Positions 31,151-43,332 of a DNA stretch of 64,000 bases are shown one piece after another. The notes below the pieces were generated by a model. It did no database searches, had not been told where the DNA came from, and saw only the letters and a program-made list of their open reading frames with translations. Source of the DNA: Enterobacter bugandensis (GTDB lineage Bacteria; Pseudomonadota; Gammaproteobacteria; Enterobacterales; Enterobacteriaceae); contig NZ_LT992502.1 of NCBI RefSeq assembly GCF_900324475.1, forward strand, positions 868,001-932,000, read 5' to 3'. The position numbers were made by a program, and so were the translations under genes. Positions within the stretch are counted from its first letter, which is position 1; every line of letters starts with the position of its first letter.

Positions 31151-31180
31151 TTGGTTTCTGGTCGTGTTTTGTGGTATAAA
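31151..31180 (+). promoter_or_regulatory. Candidate rpsB promoter
   Basis: TTGGTT (31151-31156) and TATAAA (31175-31180), 18 bp apart, with a GC-rich discriminator GCGCGCC. This fits a growth-rate-controlled ribosomal protein promoter. Confidence 0.6.
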
Positions 31181-31186
31181 GCGCGC

Positions 31187-32077
<891 letters not shown>

Positions 32078-32112
32078 TAAGGTTTTACCCCTTATTAGTA
32101 CCGTGTATGAAT

Positions 32113-32140
32113 AGGGGCCCATTATCGGCCCCTTTTTTCA
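32113..32140 (+). terminator. Partial terminator between rpsB and tsf
   Basis: GGGGCC/GGCCCC stem with a T6 run. tsf lies 55 bp further on and is expected to be read partly through this site. Confidence 0.85.
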
Positions 32141-32194
32141 ATTTACACTGTTTGGCCTCCGGCCGGGCAGTTCACATCTCCCGAGGATTTAAGA

Positions 32195-33046
32195 ATGGCT
32201 GAAATTACCGCATCCCTGGTAAAAGAGCTGCGCGAGCGTACTGGCGCAGGCATGATGGATTGCAAAAAAGCGCTGACTGAAGCGAACGGCGACATCGAGC
32301 TGGCAATCGAAAACATGCGTAAATCCGGTGCGATCAAAGCAGCTAAGAAAGCAGGCAACGTTGCTGCTGACGGCGTGATCATCACTAAAATCGACGGCAC
32401 CTACGGCATCATTCTGGAAGTTAACTGCCAGACTGACTTCGTTGCTAAAGATGGCGGTTTCCAGGCATTTGCGAACAAAGTTCTGGACGCAGCTGTTGCT
32501 GGCAAAATCACTGACGTTGAAGTTCTGAAAGCACAGTTCGAAGAAGAACGTGTTGCGCTGGTTGCTAAAATCGGTGAGAACATCAACATCCGTCGCGTAT
32601 CTTCCCTGGAAGGCGAAGTACTGGGTTCTTACCAGCACGGCGCACGTATCGGTGTTCTGGTTGCGGCTAAAGGCGCTGACGAAGAGCTGGTTAAACAGCT
32701 GGCAATGCACATCGCTGCAAGCAAACCAGAATTCGTTAAGCCAGAAGACGTGTCTGCTGAAGTGGTAGAAAAAGAGTACCAGGTTCAGCTGGACATCGCG
32801 ATGCAGTCTGGTAAGCCAAAAGAAATCGCAGAGAAAATGGTTGAAGGCCGCATGAAGAAATTCACCGGCGAAGTTTCTCTGACTGGCCAGCCTTTCGTTA
32901 TGGATCCAAGCAAGTCTGTTGCTCAGCTGCTGAAAGAGCACAACGCTGACGTAACTGGCTTCATCCGCTTCGAAGTGGGCGAAGGCATCGAGAAAGTTGA
33001 GACTGACTTCGCAGCAGAAGTTGCTGCAATGTCCAAGCAGTCTTAA
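32195..33046 (+). CDS. tsf: Translation elongation factor Ts
   Basis: Guanine nucleotide exchange factor for EF-Tu. 283 aa. N-terminal module [26 protein letters not shown], the conserved [11 protein letters not shown] core and the C-terminal module are present. Start and length match E. coli. Followed by a terminator. Confidence 0.98.
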   Translation: MAEITASLVKELRERTGAGMMDCKKALTEANGDIELAIENMRKSGAIKAAKKAGNVAADGVIITKIDGTYGIILEVNCQTDFVAKDGGFQAFANKVLDAAVAGKITDVEVLKAQFEEERVALVAKIGENINIRRVSSLEGEVLGSYQHGARIGVLVAAKGADEELVKQLAMHIAASKPEFVKPEDVSAEVVEKEYQVQLDIAMQSGKPKEIAEKMVEGRMKKFTGEVSLTGQPFVMDPSKSVAQLLKEHNADVTGFIRFEVGEGIEKVETDFAAEVAAMSKQS

Positions 33047-33056
33047 TGATTGAAAA

Positions 33057-33084
33057 GGAGCCGCCTGAGGGCGGCTTCTTTTTG
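33057..33084 (+). terminator. Terminator of tsf
   Basis: AGCCGCC/GGCGGCT stem with a short loop and a T-rich tail, 11 bp after the stop. Confidence 0.87.
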
Positions 33085-33196
33085 TCACCCGTCACAGGAA
33101 ATCAGACAGGCTCCAGTATCGCCGTGCTGATTTGCGGCATATTATGTCGCCAGAATTAACTCCCATCTTAATCGTTGACAGTCTCAGGAAAGAAAC

Positions 33197-33922
33197 ATGG
33201 CTACCAATGCAAAACCCGTGTACAAACGCATTCTGCTTAAGCTGAGTGGCGAAGCGCTGCAGGGATCGGAAGGCTTCGGTATTGACGCAAGCATCCTTGA
33301 TCGCATGGCACAGGAAATCAAAGAACTGGTCGAACTGGGTATCCAGGTTGGCGTGGTCATTGGCGGTGGCAACCTTTTCCGTGGTGCTGGTCTGGCGAAA
33401 GCGGGGATGAACCGCGTTGTGGGCGACCACATGGGTATGCTGGCAACCGTGATGAATGGCCTGGCAATGCGTGATGCGCTCCATCGCGCCTACGTGAATG
33501 CCCGCCTGATGTCCGCGATTCCCCTGAATGGCGTATGCGATAATTACAGCTGGGCAGAGGCCATCAGCCTGCTGCGCAACAACCGCGTGGTGATCCTCTC
33601 CGCCGGTACGGGTAACCCGTTCTTTACCACCGATTCCGCTGCCTGCCTGCGCGGTATCGAAATTGAAGCCGACGTGGTGCTGAAAGCGACCAAAGTAGAC
33701 GGCGTGTTTACTGCCGACCCGGCAAAAGATCCTTCTGCGACCATGTACGATCAGCTGAGCTACAGCGAAGTGCTGGATAAAGAGCTGAAAGTGATGGATC
33801 TTGCCGCCTTCACGCTGGCTCGCGACCACAAACTGCCGATCCGTGTCTTCAACATGAACAAGCCTGGCGCACTGCGTCGCGTGGTCATGGGCGAAAAAGA
33901 AGGCACTTTGATCACGGAATAA
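33197..33922 (+). CDS. pyrH: Uridylate kinase
   Basis: Phosphorylates UMP to UDP; hexameric, of the amino-acid kinase fold. 241 aa. Visible motifs: [39 protein letters not shown] and [24 protein letters not shown] ribosome-binding region before the ATG. A 9-bp hairpin without a T-run follows the gene at 33943-33981. Confidence 0.97.
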   Translation: MATNAKPVYKRILLKLSGEALQGSEGFGIDASILDRMAQEIKELVELGIQVGVVIGGGNLFRGAGLAKAGMNRVVGDHMGMLATVMNGLAMRDALHRAYVNARLMSAIPLNGVCDNYSWAEAISLLRNNRVVILSAGTGNPFFTTDSAACLRGIEIEADVVLKATKVDGVFTADPAKDPSATMYDQLSYSEVLDKELKVMDLAAFTLARDHKLPIRVFNMNKPGALRRVVMGEKEGTLITE

Positions 33923-33997
33923 TTTCCGTCGACGATAAATACAGGTAAGATTCCGCTTTACTTTGTAGTGGTATCTTACCTGGACGCGCCTTTGGCG

Positions 33998-34024
33998 TTG
34001 TCATGAATTAAACGCGACTATACT
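33998..34024 (+). promoter_or_regulatory. Candidate frr promoter
   Basis: TTGTCA (33998-34003) and TATACT (34019-34024), with a rather short 15-bp spacer, upstream of frr and after the pyrH hairpin. Confidence 0.45.
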
Positions 34025-34089
34025 TAGCACACCTGTAGCGCTGTGCTGGCGGATAGTCTGCCTGAGACAAGTTTTCAAGGATTCGTAAC

Positions 34090-34647
34090 GTGATTAACGA
34101 CATCAGAAAAGATGCTGAAGTACGCATGGACAAATGCGTAGAAGCGTTCAAAAACCAAATCAGCAAAATCCGTACTGGCCGTGCTTCTCCAAGCCTGCTG
34201 GATGGCATCATCGTAGAATACTACGGTACGCCAACCCCTCTGCGTCAGCTCGCGAGCGTGACGGTTGAAGATACCCGTACGCTGAAAATCAACGTCTTCG
34301 ATCGCTCTATGAGCCCGGCCGTTGAGAAAGCGATCATGGCTTCTGACCTGGGTCTGAACCCAAGCTCAGCGGGTGCTGACATCCGCGTTCCGCTGCCTCC
34401 GCTGACGGAAGAGCGTCGTAAAGATCTCATCAAAGTGGTTCGCGGTGAAGCTGAGCAGGGTCGTGTTTCCGTGCGTAACGTGCGTCGCGATGCGAACGAT
34501 AAAGTGAAAGCACTGCTGAAAGAAAAAGAGATCAGCGAAGATGACGATCGTCGTTCTCAGGACGACATTCAGAAAATGACCGACGCTGCCATCAAGAAAA
34601 TTGATGCGGCGCTGGCAGAAAAAGAAGCGGAACTGATGCAGTTCTGA
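34090..34647 (+). CDS. frr: Ribosome recycling factor
   Basis: Splits post-termination ribosomes together with EF-G and IF3. 185 aa, typical length, with [40 protein letters not shown] and the conserved second-half [31 protein letters not shown]. Followed by a hairpin terminator. Confidence 0.98.
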   Translation: MINDIRKDAEVRMDKCVEAFKNQISKIRTGRASPSLLDGIIVEYYGTPTPLRQLASVTVEDTRTLKINVFDRSMSPAVEKAIMASDLGLNPSSAGADIRVPLPPLTEERRKDLIKVVRGEAEQGRVSVRNVRRDANDKVKALLKEKEISEDDDRRSQDDIQKMTDAAIKKIDAALAEKEAELMQF

Positions 34648-34665
34648 TTTCTGTCGTACACTGAT

Positions 34666-34715
34666 AAACGCCGTTCAGAGGGACTTCGGGTCTTGCTGGC
34701 GGCGTTTTGCTTTTA
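34666..34715 (+). terminator. Terminator of frr
   Basis: AAACGCCG/CGGCGTTT outer stem around a structured loop, followed by TGCTTTTA. dxr starts 28 bp later, so read-through is possible. Confidence 0.7.
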
Positions 34716-34742
34716 TCTGGTCTAACTTTTTTCGGGCATCTC

Positions 34743-35942
34743 ATGAAGCATTTAACACTCCTCGGCTCAACCGGTTCCATTGGTTGCAGTACTCTCGACG
34801 TCGTCCGCCATAATCCTGAACTTTACACCGTGACAGCGCTGGTGGCCGGTAAGAATGTGCAGCGTATGGTCGAGCAGTGCCTGGAGTTTATGCCCCGCTA
34901 TGCGGTGATGGATAACGAAGAGAGCGCACGCCTGCTAAAAGCCCAACTGCGTGAGAAGGGCAGCCGAACCGAGGTGCTGAGTGGCCAGCAGGCGGCCTGC
35001 GAGATGGCGGCGCTGGATGAGGTTGACCAGGTTATGGCGGCCATTGTCGGCGCAGCCGGGCTGCTGCCGACACTTGCTGCGATCGATGCCGGTAAAGATG
35101 TTTTGCTCGCCAATAAAGAGTCGCTGGTGACCTGCGGACGTCTGTTTATGGACGCGGTAAAACAGCGCGGGGCGCGTCTTTTACCGGTCGACAGCGAGCA
35201 CAACGCCATTTTTCAGAGTTTACCGCAACCTTTTCAACAGAACCTGGGGTACGCTGACCTGGAGCAGAATGGCGTTGTGTCGATTCTGCTTACCGGGTCT
35301 GGTGGCCCGTTCCGTGAAACGCCACTCTCTGAACTGCGCGCAATGACGCCGGATCAGGCGTGCCGTCATCCGAACTGGTCAATGGGGCGTAAAATCTCCG
35401 TGGATTCTGCCACCATGATGAACAAAGGTCTGGAATACATTGAAGCGCGCTGGCTGTTTAATGCCTCGGCGAAACAGATGGAAGTACTGATCCACCCGCA
35501 GTCGGTGATTCACTCGATGGTGCGCTATCAGGATGGCAGCGTGCTGGCACAGCTCGGCGAGCCGGATATGCGTACGCCTATTGCCCATTCAATGGCATGG
35601 CCGAACCGGGTGAAATCCGGCGTGAAGCCGCTTGATTTCTGTAAGCTCAGTTCTCTGACGTTCAGTGAACCAGACTACGATCGTTATCCTTGTCTGAAGC
35701 TTGCAATGAACGCCTTTGACCAGGGGCAGGCGGCGACGACGGCACTGAATGCAGCCAATGAAATTACCGTTGACGCATTTCTGAATCAGCAGATCCGTTT
35801 TACCGATATCGCGTCCTTAAATTTATCGGTACTGGAAATGATGGATTTGCGCGAGCCACAAAGCGTGGAAGAGGTACTGGCGGTGGATACAGCTGCTCGT
35901 GATATTGCGCGTAAACAGGTGACACGTCTCGCAAGCTGGTGA
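34743..35942 (+). CDS. dxr: 1-deoxy-D-xylulose 5-phosphate reductoisomerase
   Basis: Second enzyme of the MEP isoprenoid pathway, makes MEP from DXP with NADPH. 399 aa. NADPH-binding [13 protein letters not shown] at the N-terminus, the metal/substrate motif [13 protein letters not shown], the flexible loop [27 protein letters not shown] and a C-terminal helical domain. The ATG at 34743 is preferred to an in-frame start 36 bp upstream in the terminator. It supplies precursors for UppS just downstream. Confidence 0.97.
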   Translation: MKHLTLLGSTGSIGCSTLDVVRHNPELYTVTALVAGKNVQRMVEQCLEFMPRYAVMDNEESARLLKAQLREKGSRTEVLSGQQAACEMAALDEVDQVMAAIVGAAGLLPTLAAIDAGKDVLLANKESLVTCGRLFMDAVKQRGARLLPVDSEHNAIFQSLPQPFQQNLGYADLEQNGVVSILLTGSGGPFRETPLSELRAMTPDQACRHPNWSMGRKISVDSATMMNKGLEYIEARWLFNASAKQMEVLIHPQSVIHSMVRYQDGSVLAQLGEPDMRTPIAHSMAWPNRVKSGVKPLDFCKLSSLTFSEPDYDRYPCLKLAMNAFDQGQAATTALNAANEITVDAFLNQQIRFTDIASLNLSVLEMMDLREPQSVEEVLAVDTAARDIARKQVTRLASW

Positions 35943-35969
35943 TAAAGCAAGCACTAGTGGTCGTGCTAT

Positions 35970-36068
35970 TTGTTAGCGTTGGGCTTCAGTGATATAGTCT
36001 GCGCCACCTGATCGCAGGAATTTGACTTTATGTGGTCAGGTAAGCCGTGGTTTGACACGGCTTTTTTA
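35970..36068 (+). ncRNA. Candidate small RNA (tpke11-like) between dxr and uppS
   Basis: A promoter-like TTGTTA (35970-35975) and TATAGT (35993-35998) with an ideal 17-bp spacer is followed after about 40 bp by an intrinsic terminator, AAGCCGTG/CACGGCTT with a T-run (36042-36068). A short transcript of about 60 nt is expected. In E. coli the small RNA tpke11 was reported at this place; homology is judged from position and layout only. Confidence 0.5.
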
Positions 36069-36127
36069 TGTACAGGCTTAAGTATTCCTGAGTACCGTTA
36101 AATCCTTTCAGGGACAAAAAACGCGTT

Positions 36128-36886
36128 ATGTTGTCTGCGAATCAACCAATAAGCGAAAACTTGCCAGCTCATGGCTGCCGTCATGTAGCAATCATTATGG
36201 ATGGCAACGGGCGCTGGGCGAAAAGACAAGGGAAAATACGAGCCTTTGGGCATAAAGCGGGAGCGAAATCTGTTCGCCGCGCCGTCTCTTTTGCCGCCAA
36301 TAACGGCATTGATGCGTTAACGCTCTATGCTTTTAGCAGTGAAAACTGGAATCGACCTCCGCAGGAAGTGACTGCGTTGATGGAATTGTTCGTGTGGGCG
36401 CTAGACAGCGAAGTAAAAAGCCTGCACCGCCACAACGTTCGCCTGCGCATCATTGGCGATACCAGTCGTTTTAACTCACGTTTGCAGGAGCGGATTCGTA
36501 AAGCAGAAGCGCTGACGGAAAATAATACCGGTCTGACGCTCAACGTTGCGGCGAATTACGGTGGACGCTGGGATATTATCCAGGGCGTTCGGCATCTGGC
36601 CGAACAGGTTCAGGAAGGGCTGTTGAGACCCGACCAGATTGATGAAGAGGCGCTGAGCAAGCAAATCTGCATGAATGAACTGGCACCTGTGGATTTGGTA
36701 ATTAGGACAGGGGGGGAACATCGCATAAGTAACTTTCTGATATGGCAAATTGCCTATGCTGAACTTTACTTTACGGATGTTCTTTGGCCCGATTTTGATG
36801 AACAAGACTTTGAAGGTGCGCTGCATGCCTTTGCCAATCGAGAGCGTCGTTTCGGCGGCACCGAGCCAGGTGGCGACAAAGCCTGA
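36128..36886 (+). CDS. uppS: Undecaprenyl diphosphate synthase
   Basis: Makes the C55 lipid carrier for peptidoglycan and O-antigen from FPP and IPP (also called ispU). 252 aa. HVAIIMDGNGRWAKRQG holds the catalytic Asp; LTLYAFSSENWNRP and VDLVIRTGGEHRISNFLIWQIAYAELYF are the other signatures. Start of a long co-directional envelope gene cluster. Confidence 0.97.
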   Translation: MLSANQPISENLPAHGCRHVAIIMDGNGRWAKRQGKIRAFGHKAGAKSVRRAVSFAANNGIDALTLYAFSSENWNRPPQEVTALMELFVWALDSEVKSLHRHNVRLRIIGDTSRFNSRLQERIRKAEALTENNTGLTLNVAANYGGRWDIIQGVRHLAEQVQEGLLRPDQIDEEALSKQICMNELAPVDLVIRTGGEHRISNFLIWQIAYAELYFTDVLWPDFDEQDFEGALHAFANRERRFGGTEPGGDKA

Positions 36887-36898
36887 TGGGGGTAGCTT

Positions 36899-37756
36899 TT
36901 GCTGAAGTATCGCCTGATTTCCGCTTTTGTTTTAATACCCATTGTCATTGCGGCGCTGTTTTTACTGCCCCCGGTGGGATTCGCCATTGTCACGCTGGTA
37001 GTGTGCATGCTTGCCGCATGGGAATGGGGACAGTTTAGCGGCTTTACCTCGCGCAGCCAGCGAGTATGGCTTGCGGTACTCTGTGGCTTTATCCTGGCCA
37101 TAATGCTGTTTACGTTGCCTGAATATCACCATGATATTCATCAACCGCTGGTTGCCGGCTCCTTGTGGATGTCGTTGGCCTGGTGGGTTGTTGCGCTGTT
37201 GCTGGTGCTTTTTTATCCAGGTTCGGCCGCAATCTGGCGTCATTCAAAAGTGCTGCGACTGATTTTTGGTTTGCTCACCATTGTTCCGTTTTTCTGGGGC
37301 ATGGTCGCGCTGCGCGCCTGGCACTATGACGAAAATCACTACAGCGGTGCGATCTGGCTGCTTTATGTGATGATTCTCGTCTGGGGGGCTGACTCCGGGG
37401 CCTATATGTTTGGTAAACTGTTTGGCAAACATAAGCTGGCACCAAAAGTTTCGCCGGGGAAAACCTGGCAAGGCTTCATCGGCGGCTTGTTTACGGCAGC
37501 GATCATCTCCTGGGGCTATGGCGTCTGGGCGAATCTTGAAGTGGCACCGTCAATACTGCTGGTGTGCTCGATTTTTGCTGCGCTTGCCTCTGTGCTCGGT
37601 GATTTAACCGAAAGTATGTTTAAGCGTGAAGCAGGGATTAAGGACAGTGGACACCTGATTCCAGGGCATGGCGGTATACTGGATCGCATTGACAGCCTGA
37701 CAGCGGCTGTTCCAGTATTTGCTTGCCTGCTTTTACTGGTATTCGGGACGATTTAA
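36899..37756 (+). CDS. cdsA: Phosphatidate cytidylyltransferase (TTG start)
   Basis: Makes CDP-diacylglycerol, the precursor of all phospholipids; inner membrane, about eight helices. 285 aa, the E. coli length. The CDS family signature is [29 protein letters not shown] near the C-terminus. The TTG start is supported by GGGGGT 7 bp upstream and by the conserved N-terminus [15 protein letters not shown]. coli also uses TTG. 12 bp after uppS. Confidence 0.96.
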   Translation: MLKYRLISAFVLIPIVIAALFLLPPVGFAIVTLVVCMLAAWEWGQFSGFTSRSQRVWLAVLCGFILAIMLFTLPEYHHDIHQPLVAGSLWMSLAWWVVALLLVLFYPGSAAIWRHSKVLRLIFGLLTIVPFFWGMVALRAWHYDENHYSGAIWLLYVMILVWGADSGAYMFGKLFGKHKLAPKVSPGKTWQGFIGGLFTAAIISWGYGVWANLEVAPSILLVCSIFAALASVLGDLTESMFKREAGIKDSGHLIPGHGGILDRIDSLTAAVPVFACLLLLVFGTI

Positions 37757-37767
37757 CGGAAGGTTTT

Positions 37768-39120
37768 ATGCTGAGCATTCTCTGGAATCTGGCGGCGTTC
37801 ATTGTTGCACTGGGTGTACTGATTACCGTGCATGAATTTGGCCATTTCTGGGTTGCTCGCCGTTGTGGTGTGCGGGTAGAGCGATTCTCCATTGGTTTTG
37901 GCAAATCACTCTGGACGCGCACCGACCGTCACGGCACGGAATTTGTCATCGCCCTTATCCCGCTTGGCGGCTACGTCAAAATGCTCGACGAACGTGTTGA
38001 GCCTGTCGCTCCCGAACTGCGACACAGTGCGTTTAACAACAAAACCGTTGGACAACGCGCCGCTATCATCGCTGCCGGACCGGTAGCCAACTTCATCTTT
38101 GCGATTTTCGCTTACTGGCTGGTGTTTATCATCGGCGTCCCTGGCGTGCGTCCGGTAGTGGGGGATATTGCCCCTGACTCCATCGCGGCGAGTGCGCAAA
38201 TTACCTCCGGGATGGAACTTAAAGCGATTGATGGCATCGAAACCCCTGATTGGGATGCCGTGCGACTGCAGCTGGTAGCCAAAATTGGCGATCCGCAGAC
38301 AACTATCAGCGTATCGCCGTTTGGGTCAGACGCGCGTCAGGACAAAGTACTGGATTTACGCCACTGGCGTTTCGAGCCAGACAAAGAGGATCCCGTCGCT
38401 GCGCTGGGCATTCGTCCCCGCGGCGCGCAGATTGAGCCGGTATTAGCCGAAGTACAGGCAAATTCGGCGGCGAGCAAAGCGGGTTTGCAAGCTGGCGACA
38501 GGATCGTTAAAGTCGATGGTCAACCATTAACAGAGTGGATGACCTTTGTTACTCTGGTGCGCGATAATCCGGGGACGTCCCTCGCGCTGGAAGTTGAAAG
38601 GCAAGGCAGTCCGCTTTCGCTGACGCTGATCCCGGATACGAAGTCGGTCGGCAAAAAGGCAGAAGGGTTTGCAGGCGTTGTGCCAAAAGTGATCCCGCTG
38701 CCAGATGAGTACAAGACAATACGCCAGTATGGGCCGTTCAGCGCCATTCTTGAAGCCACGGATAAAACATGGCAACTAATGAAGCTGACGGTCAACATGT
38801 TGGGGAAATTGATAACCGGTGATGTGAAACTGAACAACCTCAGTGGGCCAATCTCGATTGCTCAGGGGGCTGGGATGTCAGCGGAGTTCGGGGTGATTTA
38901 CTATCTCATGTTCCTCGCGCTTATTAGCGTGAACCTTGGGATTATCAACCTGTTCCCGCTTCCCGTTTTAGACGGGGGTCATCTGCTGTTTTTAGCGATT
39001 GAAAAGCTAAAAGGCGGGCCGGTATCCGAGCGAGTTCAAGACTTTAGTTATCGCATTGGCTCGATTTTGCTGGTGCTGTTAATGGGGCTTGCACTTTTCA
39101 ATGATTTCTCTCGGTTGTAA
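37768..39120 (+). CDS. rseP: Site-2 protease RseP
   Basis: Intramembrane zinc protease that cuts RseA after DegS and so releases sigma-E; also clears signal peptides. 450 aa. Zinc motif HEFGH at residues 22-26, the GxG-like beta loop, two tandem PDZ domains (about residues 127-220 and 222-309), and the third zinc ligand in [15 protein letters not shown]. Start at 37768 with GGAAGG upstream, 11 bp after cdsA. It links this cluster to the sigma-E response that also controls degP. Confidence 0.97.
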   Translation: MLSILWNLAAFIVALGVLITVHEFGHFWVARRCGVRVERFSIGFGKSLWTRTDRHGTEFVIALIPLGGYVKMLDERVEPVAPELRHSAFNNKTVGQRAAIIAAGPVANFIFAIFAYWLVFIIGVPGVRPVVGDIAPDSIAASAQITSGMELKAIDGIETPDWDAVRLQLVAKIGDPQTTISVSPFGSDARQDKVLDLRHWRFEPDKEDPVAALGIRPRGAQIEPVLAEVQANSAASKAGLQAGDRIVKVDGQPLTEWMTFVTLVRDNPGTSLALEVERQGSPLSLTLIPDTKSVGKKAEGFAGVVPKVIPLPDEYKTIRQYGPFSAILEATDKTWQLMKLTVNMLGKLITGDVKLNNLSGPISIAQGAGMSAEFGVIYYLMFLALISVNLGIINLFPLPVLDGGHLLFLAIEKLKGGPVSERVQDFSYRIGSILLVLLMGLALFNDFSRL

Positions 39121-39151
39121 GAGAGTTAGTTAGGAAGAACGCATAATAACG

Positions 39152-41584
39152 ATGGCGATGAAAAAGTTGCTCATAGCGTCGCTGCTGTTTAGCAGCGCCA
39201 CCGTATACGGTGCTGACGGGTTCGTAGTGAAAGATATTCATTTCGAAGGCCTTCAGCGTGTCGCCGTTGGTGCGGCCCTCCTCAGTATGCCTGTGCGCCC
39301 CGGCGATACGGTTAATGATGAAGATATCAGTAACACCATCCGTGCTCTGTTTGCCACCGGCAACTTCGAGGACGTCCGCGTCCTGCGCGATGGTGATACG
39401 CTGCTGGTACAGGTAAAAGAACGTCCAACGATCGCCAGTATCACTTTCTCCGGCAACAAGTCGGTGAAAGATGACATGCTCAAGCAAAACCTTGAAGCAT
39501 CGGGTGTTCGTGTGGGTGAATCTCTGGACCGCACAACCCTTTCAGACATTGAAAAAGGTCTGGAAGACTTCTACTACAGCGTCGGTAAATACAGCGCCAG
39601 CGTGAAAGCGGTTGTCACTCCGCTCCCGCGTAACCGTGTTGACCTGAAGCTGGTCTTCCAGGAAGGTGTTTCTGCGAAGATCCAGCAGATCAACATCGTG
39701 GGTAACCACGCGTTCAGCACCGACGAACTGATCTCGACCTTCCAGCTGCGCGATGAAGTGCCGTGGTGGAACGTGGTTGGCGATCGTAAATACCAGAAAC
39801 AGAAGCTGGCGGGCGACCTTGAAACCCTGCGCAGCTACTATCTGGATCGCGGTTATGCCCGCTTCAACATCGACTCGACTCAGGTCAGTCTGACTCCGGA
39901 CAAGAAAGGTATCTACATTACGGTTAACATTACTGAAGGCGATCAGTACAAGCTTTCTGGTGTTGAAGTGAGTGGTAACCTGGCGGGGCATTCTGCTGAG
40001 ATCGAATCGCTGACCAAAATTCAGCCGGGCGATCTGTACAGCGGATCCAAAGTCACCAAAATGGAAGACAGCATTAAAAAGCTGCTCGGCCGCTATGGTT
40101 ATGCCTATCCGCGCGTACAAACTCAGCCGGAAATCAACGATGCGGATAAAACCGTTAAGCTGCACGTTAACGTTGATGCGGGTAACCGTTTCTACGTGCG
40201 TAAGATCCGCTTCGTCGGTAATGACACCTCTAAAGACTCCGTTCTGCGTCGTGAAATGCGTCAGATGGAAGGGGCGTGGCTGGGCAGCGACCTGGTCGAC
40301 CAGGGTAAAGAGCGTCTGAACCGTCTGGGCTATTTTGAAACCGTAGATACTGAAACTCAGCGTGTACCGGGCAGCCCGGATCAGGTTGATGTCGTTTATA
40401 AAGTGAAAGAGCGTAACACCGGTAGCTTTAACTTCGGCGTGGGCTACGGCACGGAAAGTGGCGTGAGTTTCCAGGTAGGCGTCCAGCAGGATAACTGGCT
40501 GGGTACGGGTTACTCTGTTGGTATTAACGGTACCAAAAACGACTACCAGACCTACTCTGAGTTCTCCGTTACCAACCCATACTTCACCGTTGACGGTGTG
40601 AGCCTGGGCGGTCGTATCTTCTATAACGACTTTAAAGCGGATGATGCAGATCTGTCTTCCTACACCAACAAAAGTTACGGTGTGGACGGAACGCTTGGCT
40701 TCCCGGTTAACGAATACAACACCCTGCGAGCGGGCTTAGGTTACGTGCATAACGACCTGTCCAACATGCAGCCGCAGGTGGCGATGTGGCGTTATCTGGA
40801 TTCCATCGGTCAGTCGGCGAGTACCTCCAGCGATGACAACGGTTTTGCTGCAGATGACTTCACCTTCAACTATGGCTGGACCTACAACCGTCTTGACCGC
40901 GGTTTCTTCCCAACGGAAGGCTCTCGCGTCAACCTGAACGGTAAGGTGACCATTCCTGGTTCCGATAACGAGTTCTACAAGGTGACGCTGGATACCGCGT
41001 CCTACTTCCCGATTGATGACGATCACAAGTGGGTGGTGCTGGGTCGTACCCGTTGGGGCTATGGTGACGGTATCGGCAGTAAAGAGTTGCCGTTCTATGA
41101 GAACTTCTACGCGGGTGGTTCAAGCACCGTGCGTGGCTTCCAGTCTAACAACATTGGTCCGAAAGCGGTTTATTACGGCGGTAATGACCAAGATAACTGC
41201 AACAAACCGGCTACGGATGGAGCAGGTAATAAGAACGTATGTAGCTCTGATGATGCGGTAGGCGGTAACGCCATGGCCGTGGCGAGCCTCGAGTTCATCA
41301 CCCCAACGCCATTTATCAGTGATAAATACGCGAACTCCGTACGTACGTCCTTCTTCTGGGATGCGGGTACGGTGTGGGATACCAACTGGGAGAATACTGC
41401 CCAGATGCGCGCGGCTGGCGTTCCAGACTATAGCGATCCGGGCAATATTCGCATGTCTGCCGGTATCGCATTACAATGGATGTCACCGCTGGGGCCGTTG
41501 GTCTTCTCCTACGCCCAGCCGTTTAAGAAATACGATGGAGACAAAGCGGAGCAATTCCAGTTTAACATTGGTAAAACCTGGTAA
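39152..41584 (+). CDS. bamA: Outer-membrane protein assembly factor BamA
   Basis: Core of the Bam complex that inserts beta-barrel proteins. 810 aa. Signal peptide residues 1-20 (ending VYG/A), five POTRA domains to about residue 420, then a 16-strand barrel with the VRGF motif in loop 6 and C-terminal FNIGKTW. Most of the protein is very close to E. coli, while the loop after [13 protein letters not shown] is quite different ([21 protein letters not shown]). RBS region GGAAGAAC. Essential gene; sigma-E control is known in E. coli. Confidence 0.97.
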   Translation: MAMKKLLIASLLFSSATVYGADGFVVKDIHFEGLQRVAVGAALLSMPVRPGDTVNDEDISNTIRALFATGNFEDVRVLRDGDTLLVQVKERPTIASITFSGNKSVKDDMLKQNLEASGVRVGESLDRTTLSDIEKGLEDFYYSVGKYSASVKAVVTPLPRNRVDLKLVFQEGVSAKIQQINIVGNHAFSTDELISTFQLRDEVPWWNVVGDRKYQKQKLAGDLETLRSYYLDRGYARFNIDSTQVSLTPDKKGIYITVNITEGDQYKLSGVEVSGNLAGHSAEIESLTKIQPGDLYSGSKVTKMEDSIKKLLGRYGYAYPRVQTQPEINDADKTVKLHVNVDAGNRFYVRKIRFVGNDTSKDSVLRREMRQMEGAWLGSDLVDQGKERLNRLGYFETVDTETQRVPGSPDQVDVVYKVKERNTGSFNFGVGYGTESGVSFQVGVQQDNWLGTGYSVGINGTKNDYQTYSEFSVTNPYFTVDGVSLGGRIFYNDFKADDADLSSYTNKSYGVDGTLGFPVNEYNTLRAGLGYVHNDLSNMQPQVAMWRYLDSIGQSASTSSDDNGFAADDFTFNYGWTYNRLDRGFFPTEGSRVNLNGKVTIPGSDNEFYKVTLDTASYFPIDDDHKWVVLGRTRWGYGDGIGSKELPFYENFYAGGSSTVRGFQSNNIGPKAVYYGGNDQDNCNKPATDGAGNKNVCSSDDAVGGNAMAVASLEFITPTPFISDKYANSVRTSFFWDAGTVWDTNWENTAQMRAAGVPDYSDPGNIRMSAGIALQWMSPLGPLVFSYAQPFKKYDGDKAEQFQFNIGKTW

Positions 41585-41706
41585 TAATTCGCTGCAATGG
41601 AATGCGTTGGCAGTGTAGCGCTGACAACCGGCGATCGGTAAAACGGTCGCCTTGCCACGCAAAGAACGGTACCTTCTGGTGCCAATGGGATGGTAAGGAG
41701 TTAATT

Positions 41707-42201
41707 GTGAAAAAGTGGTTATTAGCTGCAGGTCTCGGTTTAGCGATGGCAACTTCTGCTCAGGCAGCAGACAAAATCGCAATCGTCAACATGGGTAATT
41801 TGTTCCAGCAGGTCGCTCAGAAAACAGGTGTTTCTGCGACTCTGGAAAACGAATTCAAAGGCCGTGCGAGCGAACTGCAGCGTATGGAAGGCGATCTTCA
41901 GTCCAAAATGCAGCGTCTGCAGCGTGATGGTTCTACCATGAAAGCAAGCGATCGCAGCAAACTGGAAAAAGACGTTATGGCTCAGCGCCAGACCTTCTCC
42001 CAGAAAGCGCAGGCTTTCGAGCAGGATCGTCAGCGTCGTTCTAACGAAGAGCGTGGCAAGCTGGTGACTCGCATTCAGACTGCTGTTAAAGCAGTTGCTG
42101 CCGATCAGAGCATCGATCTGGTTGTTGATGCGAACGCCGTTGCTTTCAACAGCAGCGATGTTAAAGACATCACCGCTGATGTTCTGAAACAGGTTAAATA
42201 A
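41707..42201 (+). CDS. skp: Periplasmic chaperone Skp (GTG start)
   Basis: Trimeric jellyfish-shaped chaperone that holds unfolded outer-membrane proteins for Bam. 164 aa against 161 in E. coli; the three extra residues lie in the tentacle region ([16 protein letters not shown]). Signal peptide ends SAQA (residue 20). The GTG at 41707 has AAGGAG upstream and gives the conserved [13 protein letters not shown] start, so the longer reading is rejected. Confidence 0.96.
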   Translation: MKKWLLAAGLGLAMATSAQAADKIAIVNMGNLFQQVAQKTGVSATLENEFKGRASELQRMEGDLQSKMQRLQRDGSTMKASDRSKLEKDVMAQRQTFSQKAQAFEQDRQRRSNEERGKLVTRIQTAVKAVAADQSIDLVVDANAVAFNSSDVKDITADVLKQVK

Positions 42202-42204
42202 GTA

Positions 42205-43230
42205 ATGCCTTCAATTCGACTGGCTGATTTAGCTCAGCAGTTGGATGCAGAATTACACGGTGATGGCGATATCGTCATCACCGCTGTTGCGTCCATGCAA
42301 TCTGCTAAAGCTGGCACGATTACCTTCATGGTAAGCCCTAAGTACCGTGAACAACTGGCTCAATGCCAGGCGTCAGCTGTTGTTCTGACGCAGGACGATC
42401 TTCCTTTTGCCACTGGAAGCGCGCTGGTAGTGAAAAATCCCTACCTGACGTATGCACGCATGGCTCAAATTCTTGATACCACGCCGCAGCCGGCGCAGAA
42501 CATTGCTACCAGTGCAGCGATTGATCCGACGGCTAAGCTGGGTAACAACGTGGCCGTTGGCGCGAATGCGGTTATTGAATCTGGCGTTGAGCTGGGCGAT
42601 AACGTCATCATTGGCCCCGGATGCTTCGTTGGGAAAAATACGAAAATCGGCGCTGGCACCCGTTTATGGGCCAATGTGTCCGTTTATCATGAAGTTGAAA
42701 TCGGCGAAAATTGCCTCGTCCAGTCCAGTACCGTGATTGGTTCTGATGGCTTTGGTTACGCGAACGATCGCGGTAACTGGGTTAAGATCCCGCAGCTTGG
42801 TCGCGTTATTATTGGCGATCGCGTGGAGATCGGAGCCTGTACCACGATCGATCGTGGTGCACTCGACGACACGATCATTGGCAATGGTGTTATCATCGAT
42901 AACCAGTGCCAGATTGCGCATAACGTTGTGATTGGCGACAATACCGCGGTTGCGGGGGGCGTCATCATGGCGGGCAGCCTGAAAATTGGTCGTTACTGCA
43001 TGATTGGCGGCGCGAGCGTGATTAATGGCCATATGGAAATATGCGACAAGGTGACGGTGACGGGTATGGGCATGGTAATGCGTCCTATCACTGAACCTGG
43101 CGTCTATTCCTCCGGTATTCCGCTGCAACCCAACAAGGTATGGCGTAAAACAGCAGCTCTGGTGATGAACATTGATGATATGAGCAAGCGACTCAAGTCT
43201 CTTGAGCGTAAGATCGATCAACAAGACTAA
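42205..43230 (+). CDS. lpxD: UDP-3-O-(3-hydroxymyristoyl)glucosamine N-acyltransferase
   Basis: Third step of lipid A synthesis; adds the N-linked hydroxyacyl chain from acyl-ACP. 341 aa, the E. coli length. N-terminal uridine-binding domain, then a left-handed beta-helix of hexapeptide repeats from about residue 100, with the catalytic His in [13 protein letters not shown]. Only 3 bp after skp. Confidence 0.97.
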   Translation: MPSIRLADLAQQLDAELHGDGDIVITAVASMQSAKAGTITFMVSPKYREQLAQCQASAVVLTQDDLPFATGSALVVKNPYLTYARMAQILDTTPQPAQNIATSAAIDPTAKLGNNVAVGANAVIESGVELGDNVIIGPGCFVGKNTKIGAGTRLWANVSVYHEVEIGENCLVQSSTVIGSDGFGYANDRGNWVKIPQLGRVIIGDRVEIGACTTIDRGALDDTIIGNGVIIDNQCQIAHNVVIGDNTAVAGGVIMAGSLKIGRYCMIGGASVINGHMEICDKVTVTGMGMVMRPITEPGVYSSGIPLQPNKVWRKTAALVMNIDDMSKRLKSLERKIDQQD

Positions 43231-43258
43231 ACGTCACCCGTTTAACGCTATCTTTCCC

Positions 43259-43290
43259 GGCCTGTCGGCTTTCTAATAAACCGGCAGGCC
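43259..43290 (+). other. Hairpin between lpxD and fabZ
   Basis: GGCCTGTCGG and CCGGCAGGCC form a 10-bp stem with one G-T pair around an A/T-rich loop. It lies in the only sizeable gap (102 bp) between lpxD and lpxB. It may modulate transcription or mRNA stability; there is no clear T-run. Confidence 0.5.
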
Positions 43291-43332
43291 GTGTTATTAT
43301 TGTTATCAGTACATTTTGACAGGAAGAGTATT

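Noticed and set aside
32113..32140. Terminator suggesting tsf has an independent operon
   Set aside because: In E. coli rpsB and tsf are cotranscribed through a partial terminator here, and no convincing separate tsf promoter is visible.
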